Positions 12,125 to 24,628 are shown, counted from the stretch's first letter. The stretch: DNA of 64,000 bases from Corbicula japonica (GCA_038501625.1 JAZAYU010001081.1:28099-92098); one strand, 5' to 3'. Notes: generated by a model not told the origin, from the sequence alone. Made by a program: numbers and translations.

Positions 12125-12242
12125 CACGGTATGTACCCGGATAATGGGAACCTCTCCATTGTGTTTTCCCGATCTGGCGATCTACAATTATTCTCACAAT
12201 CTAGCATTATCCGCGATTCCCATTATCCAGGTACATACCGTG
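12125..12242. mobile_element. 118-bp foldback element, CAC ends, 5-bp duplication
   Basis: Ends are CACGGTATGTACC and its complement, with ~27-bp inverted arms (continuing GGATAATGGGAA). A perfect 5-bp duplication ATGTA borders it (12120-12124, 12243-12247). The first 11 bases equal those of the 8433-11073 element, so it is probably a short nonautonomous relative mobilised by the same transposase. Confidence 0.8.
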
Positions 12243-12367
12243 ATGTACATTAACGATTTGTAAAAAAAACATGAATTTTGCTAAAAAATAAATTTTTTTT
12301 ATCAAAACCAAACAATTGTAAAAGATCAGTATAAAGTTCGTTCATGATATGATGAAAAAAGTGAAAA

Positions 12368-12492
12368 GGATGAGTATCGAATTAGCGCAGTGGATCTGCT
12401 GACTGTTTGGCCGAAGCCTCTTCGCCGACAGAATTCATAGTGCTTTTGGCTCACATGAAGAGGAAAATATAACCACTGCGCTACGGCTCACC
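12368..12492 (-). repeat. Repeat family B, copy 2
   Basis: Close copy of the 6914-7038 repeat, from GGATGAGTATCGAATTAGCG to CTACGGCTCACC. Confidence 0.7.
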
Positions 12493-12713
12493 CGATATTT
12501 CATAACTCGATATGTTTATATAAATTTAACATTATGTTATAAATAGAACTATTTCTATTTACATTTCGATCAATTGAAATACGGGAATGACGTAGTTTCT
12601 ATTGATCTATGGTTTTTATTAAATAAGAGATAAAATTATATATAGATCTATTGTACTTTTGAAACTTCAGAAATAAATTGGTTGACATCATTAGATGTTA
12701 AATTATACTTTAA

Positions 12714-12715
<2 letters not shown>

Positions 12716-12755
<40 letters not shown>
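12716..12755. repeat. (AAT)n microsatellite
   Basis: About 13 uninterrupted AAT/ATA units. Confidence 0.9.
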
Positions 12756-12757
<2 letters not shown>

Positions 12758-13490
12758 TTCACAGTAAAATAGAAGGAAATGGTACTTTGAAATCAGCGAA
12801 AAGACAGATGGATAGATGATATGTGAAATCGAAATATGTAAACCAGACATAGCTAGACTCAGATAACAAAACAATTTTCCCATAAAGCCTAAATGGAAAA
12901 ATTACAGGATAGCATGCGCTTATCGTATTCAAACGCTAGGGATGGGGGCATCACGCCTCAAACTTTCAACCTGAATTTTGCGCGAACGCACAAAGACACA
13001 TATGCTAGTACGATAAATATAAGTACTCTTAAATTGAGACATAAATACCGCATGATCTGAAACAAGGTAAGAAACCGCGAATAACACGTATCGCGACTAG
13101 AAGGAGTTCGTGTAGTTTTTTCGCTTGATGCGTGTGTACGAGTACATATATGAGAGTTTGTCTTCTATTATATTAAATTTAAATATGTTGGGAGATGTAT
13201 GAATACTGGTTACAAAAAGAAAAAAACAACACCCCAAACCCATCCCCAACTCCCCACCAACATAAACAAAAAGGTTCAACGCAACTCGGTAAAACCAATG
13301 TTACAGCAGTGTTTTCTCAGTTTGTTCGCGATTTATGTAATATTGTCTGTAGAATTCAAAAAAGTGAACGGACACTGTAAATGTACCAGTTTTTATTGTT
13401 CCTACATATTAAGACCATTCTCTGTAAGAACCAAAATTTTAAAGAGGGGGTCCGGCACTCAATCTCTTGGATTTTGCTGAAGTTAACAGC
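12756..13490. other. Spacer, no gene seen
   Basis: Short overlapping frames only. The part around 13300-13400 resembles the flanks of the family B array at 21040-21110 (AATATTGTCTGTAGAATTCA against CATTGTCTGCGAAATTCA), so it is probably repeat-derived. Confidence 0.35.
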
Positions 13491-14440
13491 AAATGTTGAG
13501 TTTGATGCCCTTACATAGAAAACAATGTTGGTTAGTCAAAATCTTTTGCCGTTGTCATGGCAACCGACATTCCTTATTTTTCGGTTATTTTCAGAAAATT
13601 GTTCACAATTTTCAAAATTGTCAATTTTGTCCGGGACATATTAATCTATATAACCACTCAACAAAATACCATGGTAAATGTATGTACCAACTTAGTTTAT
13701 TATTTTAAAACGTCAACAAATGATTCTAGTAATGTAAAAGTTTGATTTTACAATGGTTTAAGTACACCATGTGTCCAGATTTTTCATTTTTCAAGTAAAA
13801 TGGGCAACAGGGGGTATCACAAAATGACTGTAAAACTTGTTTGCAGCATTTCTGACATTGTTCACCCAATAATCTATTTAGTATAAAGGTTGTCTGATCA
13901 AACTTTATGAAAAACTTTTTGGGGCTTTCATATTTGAAAAATCTACAAATAAATAAAATTGGGGTAAAAACAAATGAAAGCAGTTGTCTTTTTCATTCTA
14001 TCCAATATTTAACAATGAAAACTTACTTCAGGTGTATAAAAGGATGTCAATTTTATCAATTATGATAAAAAATTTACTAACTTAAAAAAACAAAGGAAAA
14101 TAAATTTTAATAATCGGTTTCCATGGCAACGATTTTTAAATAATGAAAAAATGGACTAATTCTTCAGTAAAACATGATAAATAATAAATTGTAAAGTCAG
14201 AATCAACAGAACAAAACATTTTCAATGAGTATAGCTTCATTAGATGAAGTTCATGAAAATGTGTTGCCATAGCAACAAAAAAAGACTTTTATATAAATAG
14301 TGGTTTATACAGAATTTTCTTAAATATTTAAGTAAATGGTCATAAAATTTGATTGTTTATCTAAGAAAAAACAATAAGTAGTAAAAATTACTGCTTTTTA
14401 TACCTGCTTCCATTGCAACCCATATTTGAATTGAATTCCT
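13490..14440. repeat. Left arm of a diverged inverted pair, with X-box-like palindromes
   Basis: AT-rich segment whose sequence around 13800-13930 (TTTGCAGCATTTCTGACA ... CTTTTTGGGGCTTTCAT) recurs reverse-complemented at about 20050-20190. It holds GTTGTCATGGCAAC (13551-13564), GTTTCCATGGCAAC (14117-14130) and GTTGCCATAGCAAC (14263-14276), which match the RFX X-box consensus. No gene is supported. Confidence 0.5.
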
Positions 14441-14883
14441 TATTAAGTTCAGGTGGTTAACATAATGGCATCATCATTCATAAAATCTTAGACAAGCAAG
14501 TAATGATACAAACTGACACAGGATCAAAATGTACACATGTCATTTAATAATAGATCAAAATGATTTGTCACAATTTCATCACACTGTTCACAGTATATTC
14601 AGTAATTTCCAATCAAGTTCAACATAACTTGTGATTAGAAGATAAGTCACAAAATCAAGGAACTGCCACAAAAATCTCCCACAAAAATCAACTTATTTTG
14701 TGTTCTTCACCAAATGTGTGAACACAGTTGCTTGATCTGAACATATGAGAAAAATAAAGTTTTAATGTTACAGTTGATATTTGTTATACATTTGCTTTCA
14801 AGTTTTAACCTATTTTGGGATAGTTTTGTTAATATTTAAATAACAAGCACTGTTAATACATACTGTATTCTGTTAAGCCAATT

Positions 14884-14900
14884 TATTTTTATTCATGAGC
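14884..14900 (-). promoter_or_regulatory. Candidate polyadenylation signal for the small minus-strand gene
   Basis: Minus strand reads AATAAAAATAAA about 180 bp past the stop codon at 15073-15075. Position fits a 3' UTR, but AATAAA is common in such AT-rich DNA. Confidence 0.3.
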
Positions 14901-15072
14901 TTTGGATATTATATACAAATTGTGATTAAGTCCGTAATCATCACACAAAAAGCTGTCCAATTAAATAATTTTTACAGCCCAATTCTCAACACTAAGCATG
15001 TCCATTGTCATAGTTAGAATTCTATAATCAACTGTTTTTGTGTACCACAATATAACTTAAGTTGTTAAGTAT

Positions 15073-17236
15073 CTAAGTCTGCCTTTTATAAAAAGATCCT
15101 TGATCCTCCAGTTTCATGAGTAACGGTTTGTTAACTGCTCTTCCAACTACATGTTCTTCAAAAACCTTTCCACCTGGAAAAAACAACATCTTTTAGTTCA
15201 TGTATAAAAAGAAAAGAGATTTGAACATGACAGCATGCTCCAATATCTGAACAGTAATTCTGTTTGAAATTTAAATTATTATGTTTGGTAGGGGACAGAC
15301 TGGATAACAAAACTCCTGCACCATACTCTTAAAAATTGTTTGTTTCATCCCTAGATATTGAATATTTAACAACATTTTGTTTCATTCATTGGTTACAAAT
15401 CATCATTAACATCATAGAAAATGTTTGACCTTTTAACCATGTGTGTGTTTTAAAGGGGTGAGTATCCAATCCACCTGTGATCCTTTCTCTGGTCCACATC
15501 CCCAACACACCACAAACATTATTTTTGTTCAAGCTATGAAAAATAATAAGTTTGTTTTATCATGTGAATGGGGGGCATCATGACATAACCCCCTCCCCCC
15601 TTCTTTCATAACTCAGAAAACCAGTTTGTTAATTTAAGTTAAGGATTAATTTTTCCATTATTATAATATAATACATATATATAAGCAAATCACAAGTTTG
15701 GTACTTGACAAACAAACCAGGTTTATGTTCCAAGTTTGAAAGCTGTAGCCATTGAACTTTTTAAAATATAATGATTTGCACCGTGAACTTCACAAAAACA
15801 GGACGGCAACACCAACACAATAACAGTCAGTAAAATAGCTTAGCATACTCTCGAAATAGTTGAACTATTAATATTTAAAAGAATGTTTTGGTAGGGGAGG
15901 CTTAAGAAGGTGAAAACTGTGAAAAAACAAGGCTACCAGAGTACTGCAAGTTATAAAAGTCTCAGTCCCTTAACAGTGCAAACCCATATCAAAAATTTCT
16001 GCCAGAAACTGTGTATTCAAAGTAACTGACTTAACCTTTAATTTTATGTGGAATATGTTGTGCATAATCCTGTTATCAACTTAATACCAAGTAGCATGAT
16101 GATGAGCTTGTGTACTTTTTTGAGTTATTTCTGAAATAACTAAAAAAAAATACACAAGTTTTTTTTTCTATTTTTAAGTATTCATCTCACTTTTGATGAA
16201 AAAAGGTCAAACATAATTCCAACAATACTTTTTAAATGTATACTAAATTTTGTAAAAAGATCTTGAGTACTTCTTGAATAATCACATGGTAGATTTTTTA
16301 TGAAAAATAAATGATATGCATAATTCTCATATTGCTGTGTAAATGTATATCAAGTTTAGTGACATCTTGAGAAAAAATAAAATGTTCTGCATTATATTGT
16401 TATCAACTTAACATACTCAATATTAAGTTACATGATGATATCTTGAAAAGGTCTTGAATTACTGCAGGATCCAGATTTTGCAGACATGGGGAATGATTGA
16501 CAGAGGGCAAATGTATTGTATCCTCCAGTAAAGCAGTAGGGGACTAAAAACAATTTGCAAACATTTTGGGAGGGGGCTAAATGCCTTTGTGGCATTAGTG
16601 AACAGTGTAGATCCAAATCAGCTGGCATGATTTTTATTTACCTTGGTTATATATGATCAAAAGAACACTGCAGTGCATTATGTGGATTAAAGGGTTAAGA
16701 AATGGCAAAAAAGGGAAGTTGAAATGAAGTAAATTGTTGGTTTGTGTTAAGAAATTTAAAAACAGAAAAAGCTAAATGAATATTCATTTGAAAATGGGAT
16801 CAACCCTTGCCCCTAATTATCACCAATGCAAAAACTGTTGTTTTGTAGGGATAAGAAATTTAAAAATATAAAATTTGAAAATACTGGTATGTGTATGGGT
16901 CTATCCCTGCCTTTCCCCAACCCCTCTCTTCCTCCCCCACCCTCCCCTGAATTGTTTGTTAGTGTGAATTTAGGAAATTAAAAAAATGACCTTATCTCTT
17001 TAATGAAACAGCCCACAAGGTTATAATCTTAAGGCATCAAAGGTAAACTGTAAACAACTTCAAATTTTCAAGAATATGCAAATATAATGCATCATTGTTA
17101 TTCTTGTTGTCCTGATGTAGGTGTTTTTCAGTAGAACAAACAATTCCAATACTCAAGTTCAATACATTTATAAATATTTACCTTCTGGCTTTCTGTCCAT
17201 TTTCATTCTATTTCCTTGCCCATGACAGACATATTT
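15073..17236 (-). CDS. Putative small spliced gene, unrecognised product
   Basis: Two coding-like exons with good borders on the minus strand: 17182-17236 (acceptor TTCTGCAG, donor GGTAAATA) and 15073-15173 (acceptor TTTTTTCCAG, stop TAG at 15073-15075). Joined in phase they read KYVCHGQGNRMKMDRKPEG then GKVFEEHVVGRAVNKPL ... GSFYKRQT. The other two frames of the 55-nt exon are closed. A possible noncoding first exon ends at a GTAAGT donor near 19224; if so, translation may start at the ATG at 17204-17206 and give about 41 residues. Otherwise this is the C-terminus of a longer protein whose earlier exons I did not find. Codon use looks more protein-like than the surrounding AT-rich DNA. No family is recognised. 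Confidence 0.4.
15180..17180. other. AT-rich intron of the putative small gene
   Basis: No coding signal. A fragment of the foldback repeat (AACAGTGTAGATCCAAATCA, about 16599-16618) is the only recognisable item. Confidence 0.4.
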
Positions 17237-17239
17237 CTG

Positions 17240-19960
17240 CAGAAGGAAAAAAAACACTTAATTACTTAATTCTAAATACATGTGTATAGAAAATAAAACA
17301 TAGTGGTTTGATATCTTAAGTTATATAACATGCTTATACAACTAGTAAAGGTGTCACAAAATTTAATTATCAAAAAACTGCCAATGTTGTCATTTACATG
17401 TAAATGCAATAACCAAACCAAGTATGAAATAAATTAGAAAATTATTTTTTTAAGAAAGAATCAAACATTAATTTCAGTTATTTTGGTGTATGTTAAACTT
17501 TTAATAGGATTCAAAAGTACTTTCTTCATGCTGGAGGCATGGTAACATATTACTGCATGTAATACTGGTGCTTCAATATTTAACTGCCATTATTGCTACA
17601 TAATTATCCACTTTATACAGGATGACAAGGAATAATTTAATCATTCACTATAATTTGGAAGTTCCTAAGCAAGATTCTAATTTTATGTCACAGGATGAAA
17701 AAATATTTTGTAATTTCAAGTGATTGAAATTTTTGTAAAATTCATAAAGAAATAATGATGATTATAAATTTTAAATATATTGATAACCAGTCTTTTTACA
17801 GTTTTCGGTCTGATAAATTATCTAACTTAATACAACAGCATTTAAACCATTTACTACATTGATGCAACTTTTAGTACATGAACAAAACAGTGTAGTTCCC
17901 AGTCAGCCAGCACATCCAAAATTTAACATGCTATGCAAATACTTTGCAGTATGCATAAATAATGAATCTTTTAACCTTGACCAGTCTAATGAAATAATGT
18001 AAGTCCCAAAGAAAAACACCTGTTAATATTTCAGTTGTTAATTAACTGCCTTTTTTTTGCTGCAGCACTGAGCATTATCAGAATTTCAATTAGTAGATTT
18101 CTGGCTTGATAAATTTCTTGCTCATTTCCATAAGAAAGGCTTATGTTGTCTAAAACTTTTGGGGTCAAAAACGTTGTGGATACAGATAACCTGTTTTATA
18201 TCGGCTTCACGTAGTGATCAAAGACCATTACAATATTGGTTTTATTGCCATTATCTACACCAAAAAATGTTTTACTTATATTATAACAGTTAATTTAGTG
18301 TTCACAATTGCAACTTATATAAAAAGATGGGTAAAATACTTGATACCTCAGCAAAACAAATATATATGAGGAACAGGTTATTCAGAACTATCTATTTCTG
18401 CCCAGATAATCTAAAACTCCCAAGAATTCTCTTTCTTATTCAAAAATATTATCTCTAAATTAGAAATATGGCAGAATTTAGTCATAGACAAAGTACAGCC
18501 AACATAGACCAGATTGAGTATTGTTGATGACCTTTTAAACCAAAAATCTATGAAATTTAAAATCGGATTTCTGAACCTGCAAGGTTGAATGTCATGTTAT
18601 AAATTTTGTTGCAATAACTGTATGCAGAAAAGATGTATGCTGTCCATTATTGTAGTCTGGAGAGCACCAGGAAGGGATTTCAATTGATGCAGATTCATTC
18701 ATTTTGATGCAAACAATTTTGAGTTTTTCCATGCTTGACCCCACCTAATTCTGAGCTTGGGGTCATTTTAATGCACAATAATTTATAAAAAGTGGTCGAT
18801 TTTGCAAGAATAAAGATAAATATTGCATTTTAAGTATTAAGTTTATTATAACTTGACCGTTGAAAATAAATTAAAATAAAATTAATGCAAATTTATGAGT
18901 TGTAAAGTTCACTATGACTCCTTTCAATCTGAGTATGACCCCACAAACATTCTCAACTCGGAAAGATGACCCCTGGTTTTCAAAAGCTACTGAAATCAAG
19001 TCCTATAAATATGACGTCGTAAATGCTTATTTATCATTTTACGCCAATAAATGAAAATTATAAAATATCAAAATATTAAATGTTAAAGTTAAAAAAAAAC
19101 AACATGCATCCCTCTAAATATTACTGAAATCCCTGACCAGGTATAAGCAAAAGGTCTGATTAAAAAATTTCTGACCCTGTGACACAAGTAACCCTTATTT
19201 TATTAATCATCTTTACTTTTTACTTACCTCGCAAAGATATCACCATAAAAATCTTGAGGTAGATCTGTAAAAAGGGATTTCTCTGGAGCTTTTCAACATC
19301 ACCACATCAGAATAGTGGTCTTCGGTCTGTGTTTTTGTTCAAACCATGAGATGTCAACATTTATGGATGCATGAAATCATAGCCATTCATTTGGGTTATT
19401 AATTATTTATTGTAGATTTTGACCAATCAGTTTCTGTCTTTGTAAATAATTACTTTTGGTCAAAGGTTGTATTATGGTAAATAACTCAGTATTCCTCCGT
19501 GGTCGAATGTAGTGCGAATTGCTAAATAGTTCATTTTTCTTTCTGTATCTAAAGACATGAAATACTTCATAATGTGGTTATTTTTGTTCATTATGATACA
19601 AGCAATCATTTAGAAATAATTTGAGACATAAAATAAGAAATTCTGACAGAAAATGGATGATCAGTTAATTGGAAAATGAAAGTAGGTAGTTTGGGGAAAT
19701 CCCGCGTATGGATACTAGACAAATTGAGGGTGACATCATTCGGTGGACTGGGATTTTCTTACAAGTAAGTTAACATGCCATTTGCTTTATTGTAGACAAA
19801 AGGGAATGGACAGACCTTCAAGCTGATACCAGGTTTTGCTGGGATTAAGACATAAATAAAACGACAAGATGCAATTGAAAATCATTTATTTAACATTAGT
19901 GTCTATGGAGAATTTTTACCATAATACAACCTCAAATCTGAAATTCCATTATTTCTATTT
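17240..19960. other. AT-rich stretch, possible first exon and promoter region
   Basis: Mostly featureless. The minus strand has a strong donor (GCGAG then GTAAGT) near 19224. The plus strand has a donor-like ACAA then GTAAGT near 19763. A CCAAT-type box, GACCAATCA, lies near 19418 between them. These could mark divergent transcription starts, but no protein frame confirms it. Confidence 0.25.
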
Positions 19961-20470
19961 GCCGCCATTTTGAATATTCTTCACTGTGAAAATTCTAAAG
20001 GGAAGTAACTCTGTGGGTACCAAACCACCAAAATTACCAAAATTACTCGAATTTGTGCTGGGATAGTCTAACAGTTTATGAAAGCCCCAAAAAGATTTTT
20101 TCATATTTATACAATATAAAATGTCCTCTCTCCATAAAATATGACTAAATGTTATGAAAATGCTGCAAATACATTATATCTTGCGTAAAAAACGACCTCT
20201 GTCTGATAAAAAAATGCATCCAATTTATGTATTCATTTAAAAGATACAGAATAAAACAAACGTTTTTGGATTATAAGTTTAGTTCATTTTAACTATATTC
20301 ATAACTTTTTCATTCTGTAATATCATTTTTTGTTTCTCACCTTTTATTTTTTTAAAATTTAAACAACGATGCAGCAACCCTCATTTTTGCTTAAAGTTAC
20401 ATTTTTCGGAAAATATGTTGCCGTTTCCATGGCAACTAATAGGGTTAGACATTAAACTTTTATCATTTTA
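19960..20470. repeat. Right arm of the diverged inverted pair
   Basis: Reverse complement resembles 13490-14440, including TTTGGGGCTTTCAT and a GTTTCCATGGCAAC palindrome at 20423-20436. Confidence 0.45.
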
Positions 20471-20479
20471 TGCATAACT

Positions 20480-21860
20480 CATTGTTATGTGCTTGCACAT
20501 GTAAAATGACAAAAATCTGTGACTATGAGTGGCAACACTTTTTTGGTGCTTACAGAGAATTGATCAGAAGTCACTATATTTGCGAATCTGTACACAAACA
20601 CGATAATGCTAGCATGATAGTTGGTAGATAATTATATATAGCAAGATTTTTAGCTAGGATTATCAACCTGGAGAAATTGGGAATCGTGGTATTTTAAAAC
20701 AAACTTTCTAAAGTGATCGCTGTGAATTTTTCCAAGAGTAAAAAATGTGAAAAGGATAAGTATCGAATTAGCGCAGTGGATCTGCCGACGGTTCAGCCGA
20801 AGCCTCGCCGCCGACAGAGATTATGATTATTTAGTCTCACTTGAAAGATAGCGGGTTAACAACCACGCTACGGCTCACCCAATATTGCGCAATGCGTATT
20901 TTAATTTAGGAATAGGAATAAATAGAATACTAATATCGATTCGTTACTGAAATGTTAAAATAAAATCTAAAGTACAAAATCGAAAAGTTTGTGCTGTAGA
21001 AAATTACACAACTCTGTCACCAAAGCATAGAGAAGATCTAAAAGACGGCAACAGTTGTTCGTGTTTTATACATTGTCTGCGAAATTCAACAAAAGTAATC
21101 GAGCACTGCATAAGATTTTAAGATTGTTAAAACTTCAATAATGTATGTGGAAGCACGAAATGCTAGCATCGGGTTATTATAACAAGATTATAGGCTTGAA
21201 CAATCAAGAAATTATGAATCATGAAATATAAAACAATCTTTAAAAATAATAATTGAAAAATTCTTCCAAGATTAAAAAAGTAAAAAAGATGGGTATCGAA
21301 TAAGAGCAGTGGATCTGTCGACGGCTCAGCCGAAGCCTCGCCGCCGACAGATATCAAGATGCTTTCAGTCTTACTTGAAAGATAGCATGTTAACCATTAC
21401 GTTACGCTCACCCGGTATTGCACAATACAATATGTATACTTAAAGGATACTTAAAGGAAATCTGGCACGGCATCAGTTTTCAAGGTTGTTAAGAGGTCAC
21501 TATATTTTCACAAAGCACGCAAATGCTATCATGGTATTTTATAGTTAATATAACAATATTATAGCCAGACAAAAAGATGTAAGTTATCTTGAAATGTAAG
21601 GCAAACTTGTCAAAATAATCATTGTATAGTTCTCTCAAGAATGAAAAAAGTAAAAAGGATGAGTATCGAATTAGCGCAGTGGATCTGCCGACGGTTTAGC
21701 CGAAGCCTCGCCGCCGACAGAGATCAAGATGCTTTAGTCTCACTTGAAAGATAGCAGGTTAACCACCACGCTACGGCTCACACGGTATTGCACAATACAA
21801 TATATACTTAAAGGCAGTAATGGGTATAAATAGAATACAGATATCGATTCGTTTATGACT
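20480..21860. repeat. Tandem array of three family B units with shared flanks
   Basis: Three family B repeats (about 20754-20879, 21288-21412, 21657-21783) are embedded in larger units that also share flanks: TTCTTCCAAGATTAAAAAAG-type sequence before each repeat, and AATAGAATAC..ATATCGATTCGTT after the first and third. Spacing is about 530 and 370 bp, so this is an irregular tandem duplication and not a set of independent insertions. Confidence 0.7.
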
Positions 21861-22021
21861 TAAAAATCATAAAAAAAAGTTTAAATATGTTCTAGCTAGG
21901 AGTTCAATCACGTAAACTTTCATTAATCAGTAAATTTATATCTTAACGAGATAATGTATTATCTAAATAATAAATGTAACGAAAAAATATTTTCGCTCAT
22001 TGAAACAACATTGAAATGATA

Positions 22022-22250
22022 GTGTCTCTAGCTGGGAGCGAACCCGCACCGTCACGGCGACAGCGCCTAGCCATGCAATTCCTGCGACGTAACCAACTGA
22101 GCTAACCGGGACAACGCCAAAAAACGTTGATCGGATAGCCCTGATATACGTAACAATCACTGCATGACATCGGTAACGTGTTAATTTACTGATAACAGTA
22201 CTGACTAAATGTACGGGGAGACTTTTTACGGCCGTCACACTGCACAAATA
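22022..22250 (-). mobile_element. tRNA-derived SINE
   Basis: Minus strand contains GGTTAGCTCAGTTGG (A box, about 22092-22107) and GGTTCGCTCCC (B box, 22034-22044), about 50 bp apart as in a tRNA gene. It lacks a clean acceptor stem and continues into a non-tRNA part to about 22250. Decayed relatives appear at 27590-27780, 57095-57162 and 59999-60040. Read as a SINE, not a functional tRNA gene. Confidence 0.75.
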
Positions 22251-22259
22251 GCGCTACTG

Positions 22260-22830
22260 TGAAAAATTAAATCTGTGGAAAATTATTCACCTCGAGCACT
22301 GAAGCCTAGGGAAGCTCAATGAAATGGTCAACGCATTATATACATCGTAATTGTTTTGTTTTTGTTTTTCAAATAAGTAAGGTATTTCAACATGTTTTTG
22401 CAGCACATTTCTGTACACCCGGTATAATTATGTAAGTATAGAAATGTTTATATTTAATTAAAAATGGTACATGTATTTCTTATCTTTAAAAAAGTCGTTC
22501 ACTCTACTGCTGATTTCAAAAAGAAGTAATATAGAGTACTGCTTGGATGAGATGTATTACATACTTCTGTTGCAAGAGAAAAGAAACCTTTAAAATTTAT
22601 TTGAATTTATCTAAAATGTCTGAAAATTTCGAAGCATCATTTGTCTTCTTTAAACAAACATCTTTTGACATTATCGTAGACGCAGAAATTCGAAACAGAT
22701 AAAAACCTTGACGAGAACAGAAATTTGCTATCTTTTATGCATAAAAATGTGAAAATGTGAAAGAAATTGCTTTTAAAATGTGTTTTTTTTTATTTATTGA
22801 CATAACTTCGATTCATATATTATGTTATTT
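22260..22830. other. Spacer, nothing identified
   Basis: AT-rich, with short frames only. Confidence 0.4.
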
Positions 22831-22831
22831 T

Positions 22832-23165
22832 ACCAAGACAACTTGTACTTCTTTTGTTTTGTGATATGAGAACCTGTTGGGGCAAGTGTGAGGTTGGTGC
22901 ACCCTAGAACCTGGTTTAAACCCCCAGTGGCAATTTGATATGCCACTGACCGTTCCAAGGCAATAACCCCTTGGGTTCTCATTTTTGTTCATTGTTTGTG
23001 GTGTCTTTTTTTAAACTGATCATTTTATTAACCATGCTCTCTCTCTTTCTCTTTCTTCTTCTTCTTCTCTTCTTCTTCTTCTTCCTCTTCTTCCTGACTG
23101 TAAGGGGAGGCTATTTTTCTGAATGTGGCAATTCCCGATATGAATATTTCACTTTTAATTTTCTT
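22832..23165 (+). mobile_element. Retroelement tail, family A copy with CT-rich expansion
   Basis: Starts CCAAGACAACTTGTACTTC, then AACCTGTTGGGGCAAGTGTG, and ends CGATATGAATATTTCACTTT. A TTC/TCT microsatellite at about 23039-23096 expands the CTCTCTCT tract also present in other copies. Confidence 0.8.
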
Positions 23166-23169
23166 CTGT

Positions 23170-24600
23170 CTGGAAGTGTTTTATATACAACTTATACAAG
23201 GGCATATTTTAATTTATTATTAGAACCAACAATCTATCGGTAAATTGCTTAAAACGGAAACGATAGATTATGAATTTACTTAACGAAAATACAGTTAATA
23301 GGAGTTTCATGAAATGTTTGATTACTATCATAAACGGATTTCATTGTACTCCATTTATGAGTTGAAATATAATTTACGAAAATAAGATATCGAAAACATA
23401 AGAAACTTGTTTAATTAACTTTGGTTTTCAGCAAACTAAAATTTAAGTTAAAGTTTGTTTGAAATTGTCTACGAAAAAAAGTAAAATTAATGGACTGATA
23501 AAACATATAGAGATCTTGTTAAAACTTCGAAATGATAAATGTACCCTTTACTCGCTATCCGTGAAAATCATCAACCATATATTTTCATTACTAAAAGAGA
23601 TAAGGGAAAAAAGTCGAAAGAGAATTTCAAATCGAGGACCGTTTCCAAAGTATTCTATTACGATACCTTTATTTCTTAAAACACATTTGATGAATCTTAT
23701 TCGTAATTTTTATGTTGATAATTGACTTAAAATTGTCAACAAATTCGATTTAATGCCTTTTTTTAAACATTACACTGTTTAATAAATGTAACAAACTTTG
23801 CCGATTTTATGATTGATAAAACTAGCTCAAACAGCAAATCGAACCAATGGCCACAGCGTAATCAACTGCCCGACCGTCACGTTATAAAATTTGGATTTGC
23901 ATCTAAAGCTGATCAACATTTCTTAATAAAGCGACTGTTCTATACATGTAGTAATGTCAATTTTGACTTTTGAAAGCGGCATATTGGAAAGATAGTGCAA
24001 TTGTAAATTATAAATGATTAATTATAACTGATGAACATATGCAACGGCATTAGCGCCCAGACACACAAATAGTACAATGTAAACCAGCTCCGCAACTTCA
24101 ACATCTCCACAGAGGGATATATCGCTGAGCAAAAGGTTTGCCAGAATCGGATTGATAACTGACTTTTTCAGAATACGTATTTACTTGTGAATTACATGCA
24201 AAAACTATACTTAAATGACATATAATTGTTTAGATGTGTATTAATGACCATTTGTCAGTGAATATCTTGCTGATTAATTTTATTTGCATGTATTGTTGGA
24301 ATGTTGTTGGACATACTATATTGCTATTGTTAACAATGTAAACTAATATTAAAACAAAATATTTCTATTGCACGTTTGATTGTTTCTCCGCAGCCACGTA
24401 TATAATCGTTTTTCTAAATTCTCGATTTTATTGTCTGTTAAGCTTTAATAACTCCTATTTATTTGTTCAACGATGATAGTGTACGCCATTTGGATTGATA
24501 TGATTTTAATCTTTTTTCCTCATAGCAAAGTTGATGTAAGCTAGTGTTAATGTATTGTACAATAAATTCTTTCAAAATGAATGTATAAATAGCAACTTTC
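23170..24600. other. Upstream region of C1q-1, no gene seen
   Basis: An 88-codon frame at 23459-23725 has no family resemblance. Part of it (GAGGACCGTTTCCAAAG) recurs near 29732, which points to a dispersed repeat. Confidence 0.4.
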
Positions 24601-24628
24601 TGAAGACTCCAAGTAAATATATTTAGCC

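Noticed and set aside
22022..22110. Canonical-looking tRNA A and B boxes on the minus strand
   Set aside because: The acceptor stem does not pair cleanly, the sequence continues into a repeat with relatives at 27590 and 57095, and the whole is better read as a tRNA-derived SINE.
23459..23725. 88-codon open frame upstream of C1q-1
   Set aside because: No motif, and part of it recurs near 29732 as a dispersed repeat.
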